Shown piece by piece: positions 43,711 through 54,458 of a stretch of DNA of 64,000 nt; position 1 is the first letter of the stretch, and every line of letters begins with the position of its first letter. The DNA comes from Paenibacillus swuensis. Lineage in GTDB: Bacteria; Bacillota; Bacilli; Paenibacillales; DY6. Where the stretch lies: NCBI RefSeq assembly GCF_001644605.1, contig NZ_CP011388.1:2565001-2629000 (forward strand). The letters run 5' to 3'. Made by a program: the position numbers and the translations under genes. Below the pieces are notes generated by a model. It worked only from the letters and a program-made list of their open reading frames with translations, was not told the origin of the DNA and ran no database searches.

Positions 43711-44043
43711 ATGCAAGCTAAAGCAAACGCGAATTACGTTCGAATTGCTCCTCGTAAAGTTCAGCTCGTTATCGACTTGATCAGAGGTAAGGCAGTAGGT
43801 GAAGCGATCGCAATCCTTCGTCATACACCTAAATCCGCTTCGCCTGTAGTTGAAAAGATTCTAAATTCCGCAATCGCGAACGCAGAACACAACTACAACC
43901 TGGATACTAGCAAATTGGTCGTTAGCCAAGCATATGTAAACCATGGTCCGATTATGAAGAGATTCCGCCCTCGTGCGATGGGTCGTGCAAGTGCGATACA
44001 CAAAAGAACAAGCCACATTACATTAGTGGTATCCGAGAAATAA
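43711..44043 (+). CDS. rplV: 50S ribosomal protein L22
   Basis: A 110-aa protein whose hairpin lines the exit tunnel ([17 protein letters not shown]). GAGAGGAGGT precedes the ATG at 43711; the longer frame from 43693 begins inside that site. Confidence 0.96.
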   Translation: MQAKANANYVRIAPRKVQLVIDLIRGKAVGEAIAILRHTPKSASPVVEKILNSAIANAEHNYNLDTSKLVVSQAYVNHGPIMKRFRPRAMGRASAIHKRTSHITLVVSEK

Positions 44044-44056
44044 GGAGGGAAAACGT

Positions 44057-44725
44057 GTGGGTCAAAAAGTAAATCCCGTCGGATTACGCGTAGGTATTAT
44101 CCGTGACTGGGAATCCAAATGGTACGCTGGTAAAGACTTCGGCACTCTGTTGCTTGAAGATGTTAAAATCCGTGAGTACTTAAAGAATAAGCTGAAAGAC
44201 TCAGCTGTATCTCATATCGAAATCGAACGTGCGGCTAACCGCGTTAACGTAACGATTCATACTGCTAAGCCAGGTATGGTAATTGGTAAAGGTGGATCTG
44301 AAGTTGAAGCGATCCGTACTCATATCACTACTATGTCCGGTGGCAAGAAAGTGCATATCAACATCGCTGAGATTAAATCTCCTGATCTGGATGCCATTCT
44401 TGTAGCTGAAAGCATTGCACAACAACTGGAGCGTCGCGTTTCCTTCCGTCGTGCGTTGAAACAAGCGATTCAAAGATCTATGCGTTCTGGCGCAAAAGGA
44501 ATTAAAACTGCGGTTAGCGGTCGTCTGGGCGGCGCTGAGATTGCTCGTAGCGAAGGCTACAGCGAAGGAACAGTTCCACTTCATACACTTCGTGCGGATA
44601 TCGACTACGGTACTGCTGAAGCTCACACAACATACGGACGTATCGGTGTGAAAGTATGGATCTATCGTGGAGAAGTTCTTCCGGCTGCCAAGAAAAAGGC
44701 TGTCCTACCGGAAGGAGGTAACTAA
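44057..44725 (+). CDS. rpsC: 30S ribosomal protein S3
   Basis: A 222-aa mRNA-entry protein with a KH domain ([17 protein letters not shown], near residue 73). GTG start in GTGGGTCAAAAAGT after AAGGAGGG. The C-terminal domain with [12 protein letters not shown] is complete. Confidence 0.97.
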   Translation: MGQKVNPVGLRVGIIRDWESKWYAGKDFGTLLLEDVKIREYLKNKLKDSAVSHIEIERAANRVNVTIHTAKPGMVIGKGGSEVEAIRTHITTMSGGKKVHINIAEIKSPDLDAILVAESIAQQLERRVSFRRALKQAIQRSMRSGAKGIKTAVSGRLGGAEIARSEGYSEGTVPLHTLRADIDYGTAEAHTTYGRIGVKVWIYRGEVLPAAKKKAVLPEGGN

Positions 44726-44727
44726 TC

Positions 44728-45162
44728 ATGTTAGTACCTAAACGGGTTAAACACCGCAAAGAGATGCGCGGTAACATGAAAGGTCGCGCTAAAGGCGGAA
44801 CTGAGATTAACTTCGGTGAATACGGTTTGCAAGCTACTGAGCCGGCATGGATTACGAACAGACAAATCGAAGCTGCACGTATCGCAATGACACGTTACAT
44901 CAAACGTGGCGGTAAAGTGTGGATCAAAATCTTCCCTTCGAAGCCAATTACACAGAAGCCTCTTGAAGTACGGATGGGTTCCGGTAAAGGTAACGTTGAG
45001 AAATGGGTTGCCGTTGTTAAACCAGGTAAAATCCTGTTTGAACTTGCCGGTGTACCTGAAGATATCGCTCGCGAAGCTATGCGTCTTGCTTCTCACAAAC
45101 TTCCGATCAAGACTAAGTTTGTGAAACGTGAAGGATTGGGTGGTGAAGCAAATGAAGGCTAG
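44728..45162 (+). CDS. rplP: 50S ribosomal protein L16
   Basis: A 144-aa protein near the A site. [19 protein letters not shown] and [21 protein letters not shown] are conserved. Only 2 nt separate it from rpsC, whose last codons contain its AAGGAGG. Confidence 0.97.
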   Translation: MLVPKRVKHRKEMRGNMKGRAKGGTEINFGEYGLQATEPAWITNRQIEAARIAMTRYIKRGGKVWIKIFPSKPITQKPLEVRMGSGKGNVEKWVAVVKPGKILFELAGVPEDIAREAMRLASHKLPIKTKFVKREGLGGEANEG

Positions 45163-45349
45163 TGAATTTCGCAACCTAACCACTGCTGAGATTGAACAAA
45201 AGATTACCGGATTTAAAGAAGAGCTCTTTAACCTCCGTTTTCAACTGGCTACTGGCCAACTGGATAACCCGACTCAAATCCGTGATTTGCGCAAAGAAAT
45301 TGCTCGCGCCAAAACGGTATTACGTGAGAGAGAACTTGGGATTAGTTAA
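45152..45349 (+). CDS. rpmC: 50S ribosomal protein L29
   Basis: A 65-aa tunnel-exit protein made of two helices. [17 protein letters not shown] and [16 protein letters not shown] are typical. The ATG at 45152 overlaps rplP by 11 nt, with GGTGGTG upstream; the longer frame from 45128 is rejected. Confidence 0.95.
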   Translation: MKASEFRNLTTAEIEQKITGFKEELFNLRFQLATGQLDNPTQIRDLRKEIARAKTVLRERELGIS

Positions 45350-45380
45350 GTACAACTAAATTCAGAGAGGAGGCTGTTCA

Positions 45381-45647
45381 ATGAGCGAAGATCGCAATCA
45401 AAGAAAATTGCAGGTCGGTAAAGTAGTCAGCGATAAAATGGATAAAACCATTACAGTTGCTGTTGAAACATACAAGATGCATGATCTTTACCACAAGCGC
45501 ATTAAATACACGAAAAAATTTAAAGCACATGATGAGCTGAACGAAGCCAAAATCGGCGACACAGTGAAAATCATGGAAACTCGTCCGTTGTCCAAAGACA
45601 AGCGCTGGAGACTTGTTGAAGTGACGGAGAAAGCCGTTATTATCTAA
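45381..45647 (+). CDS. rpsQ: 30S ribosomal protein S17
   Basis: An 88-aa primary 16S-binding protein of OB fold. [17 protein letters not shown] and [20 protein letters not shown] are conserved. AGAGGAGG precedes the ATG. Confidence 0.97.
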   Translation: MSEDRNQRKLQVGKVVSDKMDKTITVAVETYKMHDLYHKRIKYTKKFKAHDELNEAKIGDTVKIMETRPLSKDKRWRLVEVTEKAVII

Positions 45648-45682
45648 ACGGAACGAAACAATCCCGGAAGGAGGGAACTTGA

Positions 45683-46051
45683 ATGATTCAACCATTTACA
45701 CGCTTAAGCGTTGCTGACAACTCTGGTGCTAAACAATTGATGTGTATCCGCGTACTGGGTGGTACCGGCCGTCGTGTTGGTCACATCGGCGATTTGATCA
45801 TCTGCTCCGTTAAACAAGCAACACCAGGCGGCGTTGTCAAAAAAGGTGATGTTGTTAAAGCAGTTATCGTTCGCACTAAACGCGACACAAGACGTAAAGA
45901 CGGTTCCTACATCAGCTTCGACGAGAATGCGGCGGTTATCGTGAAAGACGATAAGAGCCCACGCGGAACTCGGATCTTCGGACCTGTTGCTCGTGAACTT
46001 CGTGATAAAGACTTCATGAAAATCGTATCTCTTGCTCCTGAGGTTATCTAA
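45683..46051 (+). CDS. rplN: 50S ribosomal protein L14
   Basis: A 122-aa interface protein. [17 protein letters not shown] and [15 protein letters not shown] are conserved. GGAAGGAGGG precedes the ATG. Confidence 0.97.
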   Translation: MIQPFTRLSVADNSGAKQLMCIRVLGGTGRRVGHIGDLIICSVKQATPGGVVKKGDVVKAVIVRTKRDTRRKDGSYISFDENAAVIVKDDKSPRGTRIFGPVARELRDKDFMKIVSLAPEVI

Positions 46052-46092
46052 GAAGGAAGTTTGCAGGCGCAAACTTATAGGAGGTGTATTGA

Positions 46093-46446
46093 ATGCCAAA
46101 AACTAAGAAAAGACTGGAAGACCATAACAACAAACTTCACGTGAAGAAGGATGACACGGTTATGGTGATTACAGGTAAAGATAAAGGTAAGAAGGGCCGT
46201 ATCATCGCTGCTTTCCCTCGTGAAAACCGTGTATTGGTTGAAGGAATCAACATGGTGAAGAAGCATGCGAAGCCTTCCCAACAGAATCCGCAAGGCGGGA
46301 TCTTGAATCAAGAAGCTCCAATTCACGTTTCGAACGTGATGCTGCTTGATCCGAAGAGCGGCCAGCCAACTAGAATCGGATATAAAGTTCTGGACAACGG
46401 TAAAAAAGTACGGGTTGCTAAAAAATCAGGCGAAGTCATTAACTAA
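46093..46446 (+). CDS. rplX: 50S ribosomal protein L24
   Basis: A 117-aa early-assembly protein with a KOW motif ([19 protein letters not shown]). It is slightly longer than many homologues because of the polar N-terminus [23 protein letters not shown] precedes the ATG. Confidence 0.96.
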   Translation: MPKTKKRLEDHNNKLHVKKDDTVMVITGKDKGKKGRIIAAFPRENRVLVEGINMVKKHAKPSQQNPQGGILNQEAPIHVSNVMLLDPKSGQPTRIGYKVLDNGKKVRVAKKSGEVIN

Positions 46447-46476
46447 TCGTCTTAACAGAAAGGAGGCACACTTAAC

Positions 46477-47019
46477 GTGACTGCAAGATTAAAAGATCGT
46501 TATCTGAATGAAATCACTCCTGCTTTAATGCAGAAGTTCACTTACTCTACAGTAATGCAAGTTCCTAAGATCGAGAAAGTCGTTATCAATATGGGTATCG
46601 GCGAAGCGGTTTCGAACTCCAAGGTTCTTGACGTAGCGGTAGAAGAGCTTAAACTGATTGCTGGCCAAAAGCCTGTTATCACAAAAGCTAAGAAATCCAT
46701 CGCGGGTTTCAAACTTCGTGAGAACATGCCGATCGGTGCTAAAGTTACCCTTCGCGGTGAGCGTATGTACTACTTCTTGGACAAATTGTTCAACGTAGCA
46801 TTGCCACGCGTACGTGACTTCCGCGGTATTTCCGCTAAAGCTTTCGACGGTCGCGGTAACTACACACTGGGCCTTAAAGAGCAATTGATCTTCCCGGAAA
46901 TCGAGTACGATAAAGTCGATAAAGTACGCGGTATGGATATCGTTATCGTAACGACGGCCAAGACTGATGAGGAAGCTCGTGAGTTATTGATTCAAATGGG
47001 AATGCCGTTTACGAAATAA
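46477..47019 (+). CDS. rplE: 50S ribosomal protein L5
   Basis: A 180-aa 5S-binding protein. [15 protein letters not shown] and [17 protein letters not shown] are conserved. GTG start after AAAGGAGG. Confidence 0.97.
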   Translation: MTARLKDRYLNEITPALMQKFTYSTVMQVPKIEKVVINMGIGEAVSNSKVLDVAVEELKLIAGQKPVITKAKKSIAGFKLRENMPIGAKVTLRGERMYYFLDKLFNVALPRVRDFRGISAKAFDGRGNYTLGLKEQLIFPEIEYDKVDKVRGMDIVIVTTAKTDEEARELLIQMGMPFTK

Positions 47020-47029
47020 AAATTTCTGT

Positions 47030-47065
47030 GAAGCAGGCATTTGCTTTCGAAGCAACCTTGCTTCG
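47030..47065 (+). repeat. Alternating GAAGCA/TGCTTC arms between rplE and rpsZ
   Basis: Four arms occur in order: GAAGCA (47030-47035), TGCTTTC (47042-47048), GAAGCA (47049-47054) and TGCTTC (47059-47064). Two separate hairpins or one middle pairing are possible, but not all at once. No T-run follows. The rpsZ ribosome site lies about 10 nt downstream. Confidence 0.65.
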
Positions 47066-47089
47066 CTAACTCAGGAGGTGTCAACCTAA

Positions 47090-47275
47090 GTGGCAAAAAC
47101 TTCGATGAAAATTAAGCAACAACGTGCTCCGAAGTTCAAAGTACAGGCTTACACTCGCTGTGAGCGCTGCGGTCGTCCGCACTCCGTACTGCAAAAGTTC
47201 AAGATTTGCCGGATTTGTTTCCGCGAATTAGCATACAAAGGCCAGATTCCTGGCGTAAGAAAAGCAAGTTGGTAA
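47090..47275 (+). CDS. rpsZ: 30S ribosomal protein S14, zinc type
   Basis: A 61-aa short S14 with a zinc ribbon, CERC and CRIC (about residues 24-43). Only this zinc form is present here; the long zinc-free form, if any, is elsewhere. GTG start after CAGGAGGTG. Confidence 0.96.
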   Translation: MAKTSMKIKQQRAPKFKVQAYTRCERCGRPHSVLQKFKICRICFRELAYKGQIPGVRKASW

Positions 47276-47309
47276 TCAACCCATTTTCGGGAAGGAGGTT
47301 CGCTACAAT

Positions 47310-47708
47310 ATGGTAATGTCAGATCCAGTTGCAGATATGCTTACACGCATTCGTAACGCAAACGTTGTTCGTCACGAAACAGTTGAATTGCCTGCTTCCA
47401 AGCAGAAGAAGGAAATCGCTGAGATCCTGAAGCGTGAGGGATTTATCCGTGACGCTGAATATATTGAAGACAACAAACAAGGGATTATCCGTATCTTCTT
47501 GAAATACGGCCCTAACAATGAGCGTGTTATCACCGGATTGAAGAGAATCAGCAAACCAGGTCTTCGCGTTTACACGAAAAGCACGGAAGTGCCTCGCGTA
47601 CTAGGCGGATTGGGAATTGCAATCATCTCCACATCCAAAGGTGTTATGACCGACAAAGAAGCTCGTCAAACTAAAGCAGGCGGAGAAGTTATCTGCTACG
47701 TATGGTAA
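47310..47708 (+). CDS. rpsH: 30S ribosomal protein S8
   Basis: A 132-aa primary binder of 16S helix 21, and the translational repressor of the spc operon in E. coli. [14 protein letters not shown] and the C-terminal [16 protein letters not shown] are conserved. GAAGGAGG precedes the ATG. Confidence 0.97.
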   Translation: MVMSDPVADMLTRIRNANVVRHETVELPASKQKKEIAEILKREGFIRDAEYIEDNKQGIIRIFLKYGPNNERVITGLKRISKPGLRVYTKSTEVPRVLGGLGIAIISTSKGVMTDKEARQTKAGGEVICYVW

Positions 47709-47737
47709 TATAATTTTTAACGAATGGAGGTGCACGA

Positions 47738-48280
47738 ATGTCTCGTATTGGTCGCAAACCGATTACAGTGCCTAACGGCGTTACTGTAACACTTGAAGAT
47801 ACAAACATCACGGTTAAAGGTCCTAAAGGAACGCTTAGCCGCGAATTACACAAAGATATGAAAGTGACTGTGGAAGACAACAACGTCGTTGTTGAACGCC
47901 CGTCTGATCATAAACTTCACCGTTCCCTACACGGAACTACTCGCAGCGTTATCAATAACATGGTGGCTGGAGTTTCCGAAGGATTCACGAAAAACCTTGA
48001 GCTTGTCGGCGTTGGATACAGAGCTAACAAGACTGGTGATAAAGTGGTTCTGAATGTAGGCTACTCTCACCCGGTTGAAATCACACCGGAATCCGGTATT
48101 GAATTCGAAGTTCCTGTTAACACGAAGATTATCGTTAAAGGAATCGATAAAGAACTGGTCGGCGCAACTGCTGCGAAAATTCGTTCCGTGCGCGAGCCTG
48201 AGCCTTACAAAGGTAAAGGTATCAAGTACGAAGGTGAACGTATTATCCGCAAAGAAGGTAAAGCCGGTAAGAAAAAATAA
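47738..48280 (+). CDS. rplF: 50S ribosomal protein L6
   Basis: A 180-aa protein of two similar domains near the factor-binding site. [15 protein letters not shown] and the C-terminal [15 protein letters not shown] are conserved. ATGGAGGTG precedes the ATG. Confidence 0.97.
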   Translation: MSRIGRKPITVPNGVTVTLEDTNITVKGPKGTLSRELHKDMKVTVEDNNVVVERPSDHKLHRSLHGTTRSVINNMVAGVSEGFTKNLELVGVGYRANKTGDKVVLNVGYSHPVEITPESGIEFEVPVNTKIIVKGIDKELVGATAAKIRSVREPEPYKGKGIKYEGERIIRKEGKAGKKK

Positions 48281-48351
48281 GATCGCTTAACGTGATCTTT
48301 CATGTATAAGCCCTCGGGGCTGCAACTGACTGGAAAGGAGTGACCATCAGG

Positions 48352-48714
48352 ATGATTACAAAAGCTGATAAAAATAAGGCCCGTCTGAAAAGACACCTTC
48401 GCGTACGTAAGAAAATCCAAGGGACTACAGAGCGTCCTCGGTTGAACATCTACCGTTCTTCCAAACACATGTATGCTCAAATCATTGACGATGTTAGAGG
48501 TGTTACTATCGCTTCTGCATCTACTGTGGATAAAGAAGTTGACATTTCCAACGGAGGAAATGTTGAAGCGGCTCGTCAAGTTGGCGCATTAATCGCGAAA
48601 CGTGCGAAGGATGCCGGTCTGGATCGTGTAGTTTTCGATCGCGGCGGATACTTGTACCACGGACGTGTTCAAGCTTTGGCAGACGCTGCTCGCGAAGCAG
48701 GTCTTGAATTCTAA
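48352..48714 (+). CDS. rplR: 50S ribosomal protein L18
   Basis: A 120-aa 5S-binding protein. The start [15 protein letters not shown] at 48352 matches the family; a frame from 48340 is rejected because AAAGGAGTG overlaps it. The 71-nt gap from rplF holds two small hairpins (aagatc/gatctt and agccc/gggct) without clear terminators. Confidence 0.96.
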   Translation: MITKADKNKARLKRHLRVRKKIQGTTERPRLNIYRSSKHMYAQIIDDVRGVTIASASTVDKEVDISNGGNVEAARQVGALIAKRAKDAGLDRVVFDRGGYLYHGRVQALADAAREAGLEF

Positions 48715-48738
48715 TCAATAAATAAGGAGGTAAACGAC

Positions 48739-49236
48739 TTGCGTGTAGATCCTAATACTTTAGAACTGACTGAAAAAGTAGTTAACATTAACCGCGTAGC
48801 TAAAGTAGTTAAAGGCGGACGCCGTTTCAGCTTCAGCGCACTAGTAGTAGTGGGCGACGGCAACGGTTGGGTTGGTGCCGGTATCGGCAAAGCTGGCGAA
48901 GTGCCAGACGCCATCCGTAAAGGTATTGAAGATGCGAAGAAGAACTTGATTCATGTTCCTCTCGTAAAAACAACAATCCCACATCTTGTGACTGGTAAAT
49001 TCGGAGCTGGTAGAGTATTATTAAAACCGGCATCCCAAGGTACTGGAGTAATCGCTGGAGGACCGGTTCGTGCGGTGCTTGAGCTTGCAGGTGTAGGCGA
49101 TATTCTAACAAAATCTCTGGGCTCTTCGAACTCCATGAACATGGTGAACGCGACACTGGAAGGCTTATCTCGCCTGAAAAAAGCCGAAGAAGTTGCGAAA
49201 CTTCGCGGTAAAACAGTGCAAGAGCTACTAAGTTAG
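48739..49236 (+). CDS. rpsE: 30S ribosomal protein S5
   Basis: A 165-aa decoding-fidelity protein. [21 protein letters not shown] (the spectinomycin loop region) and [18 protein letters not shown] are conserved. It starts at TTG 48739 after AAGGAGG. Confidence 0.96.
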   Translation: MRVDPNTLELTEKVVNINRVAKVVKGGRRFSFSALVVVGDGNGWVGAGIGKAGEVPDAIRKGIEDAKKNLIHVPLVKTTIPHLVTGKFGAGRVLLKPASQGTGVIAGGPVRAVLELAGVGDILTKSLGSSNSMNMVNATLEGLSRLKKAEEVAKLRGKTVQELLS

Positions 49237-49247
49237 GAGGGGAAACA

Positions 49248-49436
49248 ATGGCCAAGCAATTACAAATTACCCTCGTTCGCAGTCTGATCGGTCGTCCGGA
49301 AACACAACGCGCCACTGTCAATACTCTTGGCTTGCGCAAAGTGAACCAAACTGTAGTTCACAACGATAACCCAGCCATTCGCGGTATGGTTAATCATGTG
49401 ACTCACCTATTAAAAGTTACAGAAATCGAAGGCTAG
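49248..49436 (+). CDS. rpmD: 50S ribosomal protein L30
   Basis: A 62-aa single-domain protein. [19 protein letters not shown] and the [10 protein letters not shown] block are conserved. TAGGAGGGG precedes the ATG; only 11 nt after rpsE. Confidence 0.96.
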   Translation: MAKQLQITLVRSLIGRPETQRATVNTLGLRKVNQTVVHNDNPAIRGMVNHVTHLLKVTEIEG

Positions 49437-49474
49437 AAATTATAGCGGAGCACAAAACTAGAGGAGGTGCAACG

Positions 49475-49915
49475 ATGAAATTACACGAGTTACAACCTGC
49501 TCCTGGTTCCCGCCATCCGAAGAAACGCATTGGTCGCGGTATCGGTAGCGGTACAGGTAAAACGGCAGCTCGCGGACACAAAGGACAAAACGCTCGTTCA
49601 GGCGGTGGCGTTCGTCCAGGCTTCGAAGGTGGTCAAAACCCACTTTATCGTCGTCTGCCAAAGCGCGGTTTCACGAACTTCAATCGCAAGGAATACGCCT
49701 TGGTTAACATTGAAGATCTGAACAGCTTTGCGGCGGGTACTGAAGTTACTCCGGAGCTTCTTAAAGAATCCGGTATTGTGAAGAACTCTAAGAGCGGAAT
49801 TAAAATCTTGGGTAACGGCGAAGTTACTGTACAGCTTACAGTTAAAGCTAACAAGTTCTCTCAATCTGCGGTAGACAAAATCCAAGCTGCCGGTGGTAAA
49901 ACCGAGGTGATCTAA
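49475..49915 (+). CDS. rplO: 50S ribosomal protein L15
   Basis: A 146-aa late-assembly protein. The flexible basic N-terminus [20 protein letters not shown] is typical. GAGGAGGTG precedes the ATG. Its stop overlaps the secY start by one base (TAATG). Confidence 0.97.
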   Translation: MKLHELQPAPGSRHPKKRIGRGIGSGTGKTAARGHKGQNARSGGGVRPGFEGGQNPLYRRLPKRGFTNFNRKEYALVNIEDLNSFAAGTEVTPELLKESGIVKNSKSGIKILGNGEVTVQLTVKANKFSQSAVDKIQAAGGKTEVI

Positions 49916-51213
49916 TGTTGAAGACCATATCGAACATATGGAAAGTAGAAGATCTGAGAAGAAGAATTATTTTCACACTGCTCATACTGATCATCTATAG
50001 AATCGGATCTTTTATTCCGGTACCTAACATTAACACAGATGTACTAACAGGTCTGGATCAACAGAACAATGTGTTTGGTCTTCTGAACACATTCTCCGGC
50101 GGTGCATTGGCCAACTTCTCCATCTTCGCGATGGGAATTATGCCATACATCACAGCATCCATTATCGTGCAACTCTTGTCGATGGATGTGGTTCCCCGCT
50201 TTACCCAATGGTCTAAAGAAGGGGAAGTCGGACGCCGTAAATTGGCTCAGATCACACGTTATGGTACAATCGTGTTGGGTCTGATTCAAGCCTATGGTTT
50301 GGCCATCGGGTTCAACAGACTTTACAATCTCGATATGGTTAGAGATGCAAGCTTCACGACTTACTTGATCATCGCGATCGTGCTAACGGCGGGAACGGCA
50401 TTTCTGATGTGGTTGGGTGAGCAAATTACGGAGAATGGTATCGGTAACGGTATTTCTGTAATCATCTTCGCGGGTATCGTTGCAGGTATCCCGACGGCCA
50501 TCCGCCAAATTTATCAAACGCAATTCATGGATGCAGGCGATTTACTGTTCCTGAACATTGTTAAGGTAGTAATCCTCCTAATTCTGATGGTTGCGGTTAT
50601 TGTCGGTGTAATCTTTGTCCAACAGGGCATTCGAAAAATACCAGTACAATACGCGAAGCGCGTTGTTGGACGCAAAATGTACGGTGGCCAATCCACTCAC
50701 ATTCCGCTGAAAGTTAACGCTGCTGGGGTAATCCCGGTTATCTTCGCATCATCTTTACTTCTTTTCCCGATTACGATTTCTCAGTTCTGGGCTCAATCAT
50801 CCGTGTCTGTGTGGATCTCGAATAACTTGATGTACACAAAACCGCTTGGTATGGTGCTCTACGTTCTGTTGATTATCGGATTTACATTCTTCTACACATT
50901 CGTGCAGATTAATCCTGTGCAGATGGCAGACCAAATGAAGAAGAACGGCGGATACATTCCGGGCATTCGTCCTGGTAAAATGACATCCACCTACCTGACG
51001 CGTGTAATGACTCGCATTACACTGGCAGGCGCCATCTTCCTGGCGGTCATCTCCATATTACCGACAATTGCCGGTAATATCGCGAAGTTGCCGAGTGCTG
51101 TAGCTATCGGCGGAACATCGATTCTTATCGTCATCGGGGTTGCCCTAGAAACGATGAAGCAGATCGAAAGCCAACTGATTAAACGTCACTACAAAGGTTT
51201 TATCAATAAATAG
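49915..51213 (+). CDS. secY: Preprotein translocase subunit SecY
   Basis: A 432-aa channel subunit with ten predicted transmembrane helices. Conserved pieces are FIPVPNINTD near residue 26, the plug-region GGALANFSIFAMGIMPYITA, and the cytoplasmic loop YGGQSTHIPLKVN. Translationally coupled to rplO. Works with SecE, encoded at 23557. Confidence 0.97.
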   Translation: MLKTISNIWKVEDLRRRIIFTLLILIIYRIGSFIPVPNINTDVLTGLDQQNNVFGLLNTFSGGALANFSIFAMGIMPYITASIIVQLLSMDVVPRFTQWSKEGEVGRRKLAQITRYGTIVLGLIQAYGLAIGFNRLYNLDMVRDASFTTYLIIAIVLTAGTAFLMWLGEQITENGIGNGISVIIFAGIVAGIPTAIRQIYQTQFMDAGDLLFLNIVKVVILLILMVAVIVGVIFVQQGIRKIPVQYAKRVVGRKMYGGQSTHIPLKVNAAGVIPVIFASSLLLFPITISQFWAQSSVSVWISNNLMYTKPLGMVLYVLLIIGFTFFYTFVQINPVQMADQMKKNGGYIPGIRPGKMTSTYLTRVMTRITLAGAIFLAVISILPTIAGNIAKLPSAVAIGGTSILIVIGVALETMKQIESQLIKRHYKGFINK

Positions 51214-51376
51214 CAATAGGTTCTGACGTCATCCAATGCGATCATCGTCGGCACCTATTGTGCTGTTGTAACGCTCAATACCCTGTTCGTTTCAACTTGA
51301 AACGATGTAGTCCTTACAAGATAAGTTATCTTACGCCACTTAGGTTGCGTAGGGAACTTGCGGGAGGAAACTTAAG
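51214..51376 (+). other. Palindrome-rich gap between secY and adk
   Basis: No gene. CAATAGGT (51214-51221) pairs with ACCTATTG (51253-51260) around a TGACG/CGTCG inner stem. Two odd inverted repeats follow: CGTTTCAACTTGAAACG (51288-51304) and AAGATAAGTTATCTT (51318-51332). None has a T-run. Confidence 0.7.
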
Positions 51377-52027
51377 ATGAACATCATTTTCATGGGACCT
51401 CCCGGTGCAGGTAAGGGAACACAAGCCGAGCGTATTGTATCCGAGTTTAAGATTCCCCACATCTCTACCGGAGATGCATTCCGCGCAGCCATGAAACAAG
51501 GCACGGCAATGGGGGTCAAGGCTAAGGAGTACGTCGATCAAGGTTTGTTGGTCCCGGATGACATTACGATAGGGATCGTAAAAGAAAGACTTCAAGAAGC
51601 GGATTGCGCCTCAGGTTTCCTACTTGATGGTTTTCCAAGAACATTGGAACAAGCCGCTGCACTTGACGACATCCTAACCGGCATGGAGCGCAAGCTGGAT
51701 CATGTGATCAACCTTCGGGTAGACCGTGACCTGTTACTGGCCCGTCTTACGGGCAGACGCATATGCAAATCATGCGGCGCAACTTACCATGTAATCTTCA
51801 ACCCTCCGCACCGGGAACATCTTTGCGACAAATGCTCTGGGGAACTCTACCAACGTTCCGATGATACGGAAGAAAAGGTTGGTACCAGACTTGATGAGTA
51901 TATAAACAAAACAGCTCCGTTGCTTGCATATTACGAACAGAAGCATTTGCTTCGCGAAGTAAACGGCGAGCAAGAAATTGATGCGGTAACTTCTGAAATC
52001 AACTCCGTGCTAAGAGGTCAAGCTTAA
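51377..52027 (+). CDS. adk: Adenylate kinase
   Basis: A 216-aa enzyme balancing ATP, ADP and AMP. P-loop [12 protein letters not shown] at residue 7, AMP-binding [19 protein letters not shown] near 84. The lid holds a four-cysteine zinc site (CKSC and CDKC, about residues 130-153), usual for Gram-positives. GGGAGG precedes the ATG. Its stop overlaps map (TAATG). Confidence 0.97.
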   Translation: MNIIFMGPPGAGKGTQAERIVSEFKIPHISTGDAFRAAMKQGTAMGVKAKEYVDQGLLVPDDITIGIVKERLQEADCASGFLLDGFPRTLEQAAALDDILTGMERKLDHVINLRVDRDLLLARLTGRRICKSCGATYHVIFNPPHREHLCDKCSGELYQRSDDTEEKVGTRLDEYINKTAPLLAYYEQKHLLREVNGEQEIDAVTSEINSVLRGQA

Positions 52028-52779
52028 TGATTATTTGTAAGTCCGACTATGAGTTGAGCTTGATGAGGGAAGCCGGGCGGATTGTCGCTGACACGCATCG
52101 TCTTATGCGAGATTCGGTTAAACCGGGGGTAACAACTCTTGAGTTAGATCAGATCGCAGAAAGATACATTCGCAGTCAGGGCGCAGTTCCATCTTTCAAG
52201 GGGTACAATGATTTCTCGGGAAGCATTTGCGCATCCGTCAACGATGAATTAGTGCATGGCATACCAGGCCGGCGCATACTGAACGAAGGCGACATTATCA
52301 GCATCGATATTGGGGCTCAATATCAAGGCTATCATGGCGATTCTGCATGGACTTATCCGGTAGGAGAGATTTCGGAAACAGCTAAGAAACTTCTTGAAGT
52401 GACTGAGCGCTCCCTCTATGCCGGATTGGAACAAGCGAAGCCGGATGTACGCTTGCATACGATCTCGAACGCGATTCAACGGGTGATAGAAGAAGAAGGC
52501 TTTTCCGTCGTTAAAGAGTATGTCGGTCATGGAATTGGTGCAGACTTGCATGAAGAACCCCAAATTCCGAATTACGGCATGCCGGATCGCGGTCCTCGCT
52601 TGAAACCGGGGATGGTGCTTGCTATCGAACCGATGGTAAACGTCGGCGAACGTTTTGTGAAGACGCTGCAGGATGATTGGACCGTAGTAACGGTTGACGG
52701 ATCCTTGTGCGCTCATTTCGAACATACGATTGCCATTACGCAGGACGGTTATGAAATCTTAACGAAAAGCAGAGCGTAG
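52027..52779 (+). CDS. map: Methionine aminopeptidase, type I
   Basis: A 250-aa metalloenzyme removing initiator methionine. Metal ligands appear in [35 protein letters not shown] and FEHTIAIT. It lacks an N-terminal zinc finger, as usual in bacteria. Coupled to adk. Confidence 0.97.
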   Translation: MIICKSDYELSLMREAGRIVADTHRLMRDSVKPGVTTLELDQIAERYIRSQGAVPSFKGYNDFSGSICASVNDELVHGIPGRRILNEGDIISIDIGAQYQGYHGDSAWTYPVGEISETAKKLLEVTERSLYAGLEQAKPDVRLHTISNAIQRVIEEEGFSVVKEYVGHGIGADLHEEPQIPNYGMPDRGPRLKPGMVLAIEPMVNVGERFVKTLQDDWTVVTVDGSLCAHFEHTIAITQDGYEILTKSRA

Positions 52780-52782
52780 GTG

Positions 52783-53082
52783 ATGAGCGTGATTGAAGCA
52801 AAGAAACCTGAGCTCGGACAGATTGTTAAGATTCTGAAAGGTCGTGACGACGGCAAGATTGCTGTCATCATCGGAATCGTGGACGGACGGTTTGTATCTA
52901 TAGCCGACGGGGATAAGCGTAAATTCGATCAGCCCAAGAAGAAGAACCTTCTTCACCTTGAACTGCAAGAATGGATCAGCTCCGAGGTTGTAGACAGTAT
53001 TCGGGAAAGCGGCCGAGTGACCAATGGGAAGCTGCGGTACGCTGTCTCGAAATTCATTGAAGCATCGCAAAGCAATGCTTGA
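52783..53082 (+). CDS. KOW-domain RNA-binding protein (L14e-like)
   Basis: A roughly 99-aa protein between map and infA, where Bacillales keep a small KOW protein. [20 protein letters not shown] (about residues 11-30) is the KOW unit, and [18 protein letters not shown] is conserved. RNA binding is inferred. Start is unclear: GTG 52780, ATG 52783 or GTG 52789, the last having AGGTG best spaced. Confidence 0.85.
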   Translation: MSVIEAKKPELGQIVKILKGRDDGKIAVIIGIVDGRFVSIADGDKRKFDQPKKKNLLHLELQEWISSEVVDSIRESGRVTNGKLRYAVSKFIEASQSNA

Positions 53083-53102
53083 TTCGAGAGGAGAGTTGTA
53101 CA

Positions 53103-53318
53103 TTGGCTAAAGAAGATGTGATTGAAGTAGAAGGTACGGTACTCGAGCCACTGCCGAACGCTATGTTTAAGGTAGAGCTGGAGAACGGCCATCAAATTCT
53201 TGCCCACGTATCCGGGAAGCTTAGAATGCATTTCATTCGTATTTTGACCGGCGATAAAGTAGTCATTCAATTGTCACCATACGATCTGACTAGAGGACGT
53301 ATTACGTACCGTAAGTAA
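53103..53318 (+). CDS. infA: Translation initiation factor IF-1
   Basis: A 71-aa OB-fold factor. [13 protein letters not shown] and [17 protein letters not shown] are conserved. It starts at TTG 53103 with GAGAGGAG upstream; the ATG at 53079 lies before that site and gives an atypical extension. Confidence 0.95.
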   Translation: MAKEDVIEVEGTVLEPLPNAMFKVELENGHQILAHVSGKLRMHFIRILTGDKVVIQLSPYDLTRGRITYRK

Positions 53319-53382
53319 GTTTAACTAAGTGAGCTTACCTGTTGCTGTGTCATGCAGAACTGAAGCTAAGCTTACGAAGTCG

Positions 53383-53400
53383 GATTTGCTAAAGCAAATC
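53383..53400 (+). repeat. TTTGCTAAAGCAAA hairpin before rpmJ
   Basis: GATTTGC (53383-53389), loop TAAA, GCAAATC (53394-53400), 4 nt before the rpmJ ribosome site. An outer pairing gtgagctta/taagcttac is also possible. The 14-base core recurs at 3340-3353 before the 5S gene. Confidence 0.7.
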
Positions 53401-53406
53401 TCTTAG

Positions 53407-53532
<126 letters not shown>

Positions 53533-53550
53533 TAGGAGGTGTAGTTTAGA

Positions 53551-53919
53551 ATGGCTCGTATAGCTGGTGTTGACTTACCTCGTGACAAGCGTGTTGAAAT
53601 TGCGCTGACGTACATTTTCGGGATTGGCAAAACAACTTCCCAAAATATTCTGGCTAGCACTGGAATCAGCAAAGAAACTCGCGTTCGCGACTTGACAGAA
53701 GACGAAGTGAGCAAACTTCGTGAAGAAATCGACAAGAATGTTAAAGTGGAAGGCGACCTTCGCCGTGAAATTTCCCTAAACATCAAACGTCTGATCGAAA
53801 TCGGATCTTACCGTGGCCTTCGTCACCGCCGCAGCTTGCCTGTTCGCGGTCAACGTACGAAAACAAACGCACGTACGCGCAAAGGTCCTCGTCGTACTGT
53901 AGCTAACAAAAAGAAATAA
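53551..53919 (+). CDS. rpsM: 30S ribosomal protein S13
   Basis: A 122-aa head protein contacting P-site tRNA and the L5 bridge. [19 protein letters not shown] and [20 protein letters not shown] are conserved. TAGGAGGTG precedes the ATG. Confidence 0.97.
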   Translation: MARIAGVDLPRDKRVEIALTYIFGIGKTTSQNILASTGISKETRVRDLTEDEVSKLREEIDKNVKVEGDLRREISLNIKRLIEIGSYRGLRHRRSLPVRGQRTKTNARTRKGPRRTVANKKK

Positions 53920-53938
53920 GAAGGGGGGATAACTAAAA

Positions 53939-54334
53939 ATGGCTAAAGCGAAAAAAGTAGTACGTACCAAACGCCGTGATCGCAAGAATATCGAGTCTGG
54001 AGTAGCACACATTCGTTCTACTTTCAACAACACGATCGTAACGATCACAGATCCGCATGGTAATGCAATTTCCTGGTCTACTGCGGGTAACATGGGTTTC
54101 AAAGGTTCCCGTAAGAGCACTCCGTTCGCAGCGCAAATGGCAGCTGAAACAGCAGCTAAAGCAGCAATGGAGCACGGATTGAAATCCGTCGAAGTTATGG
54201 TTAAAGGTCCTGGTGCAGGTCGTGAAGCTGCAATCCGTTCCCTTCAAGCCGCTGGTCTTGAAGTTAACCTGATTAAAGACGTAACCCCAATTCCTCATAA
54301 CGGATGCCGCCCACCAAAACGTCGTCGTGTCTAG
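53939..54334 (+). CDS. rpsK: 30S ribosomal protein S11
   Basis: A 131-aa platform protein. [19 protein letters not shown] and [18 protein letters not shown] are conserved. GAAGGGGGG precedes the ATG. The cluster lacks rpsD here, as in Bacillus. Confidence 0.97.
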   Translation: MAKAKKVVRTKRRDRKNIESGVAHIRSTFNNTIVTITDPHGNAISWSTAGNMGFKGSRKSTPFAAQMAAETAAKAAMEHGLKSVEVMVKGPGAGREAAIRSLQAAGLEVNLIKDVTPIPHNGCRPPKRRRV

Positions 54335-54458
54335 TTTCCTGGACATTGTGGTATAAATATCTTTAACTTGTGAATAATGAATGAAAGAGATAGGCATACT
54401 ACATGATTTAACCGATTTGGTTTAATAGAGGTCGACGTTTTGAAGGAGGGTTATTTTA

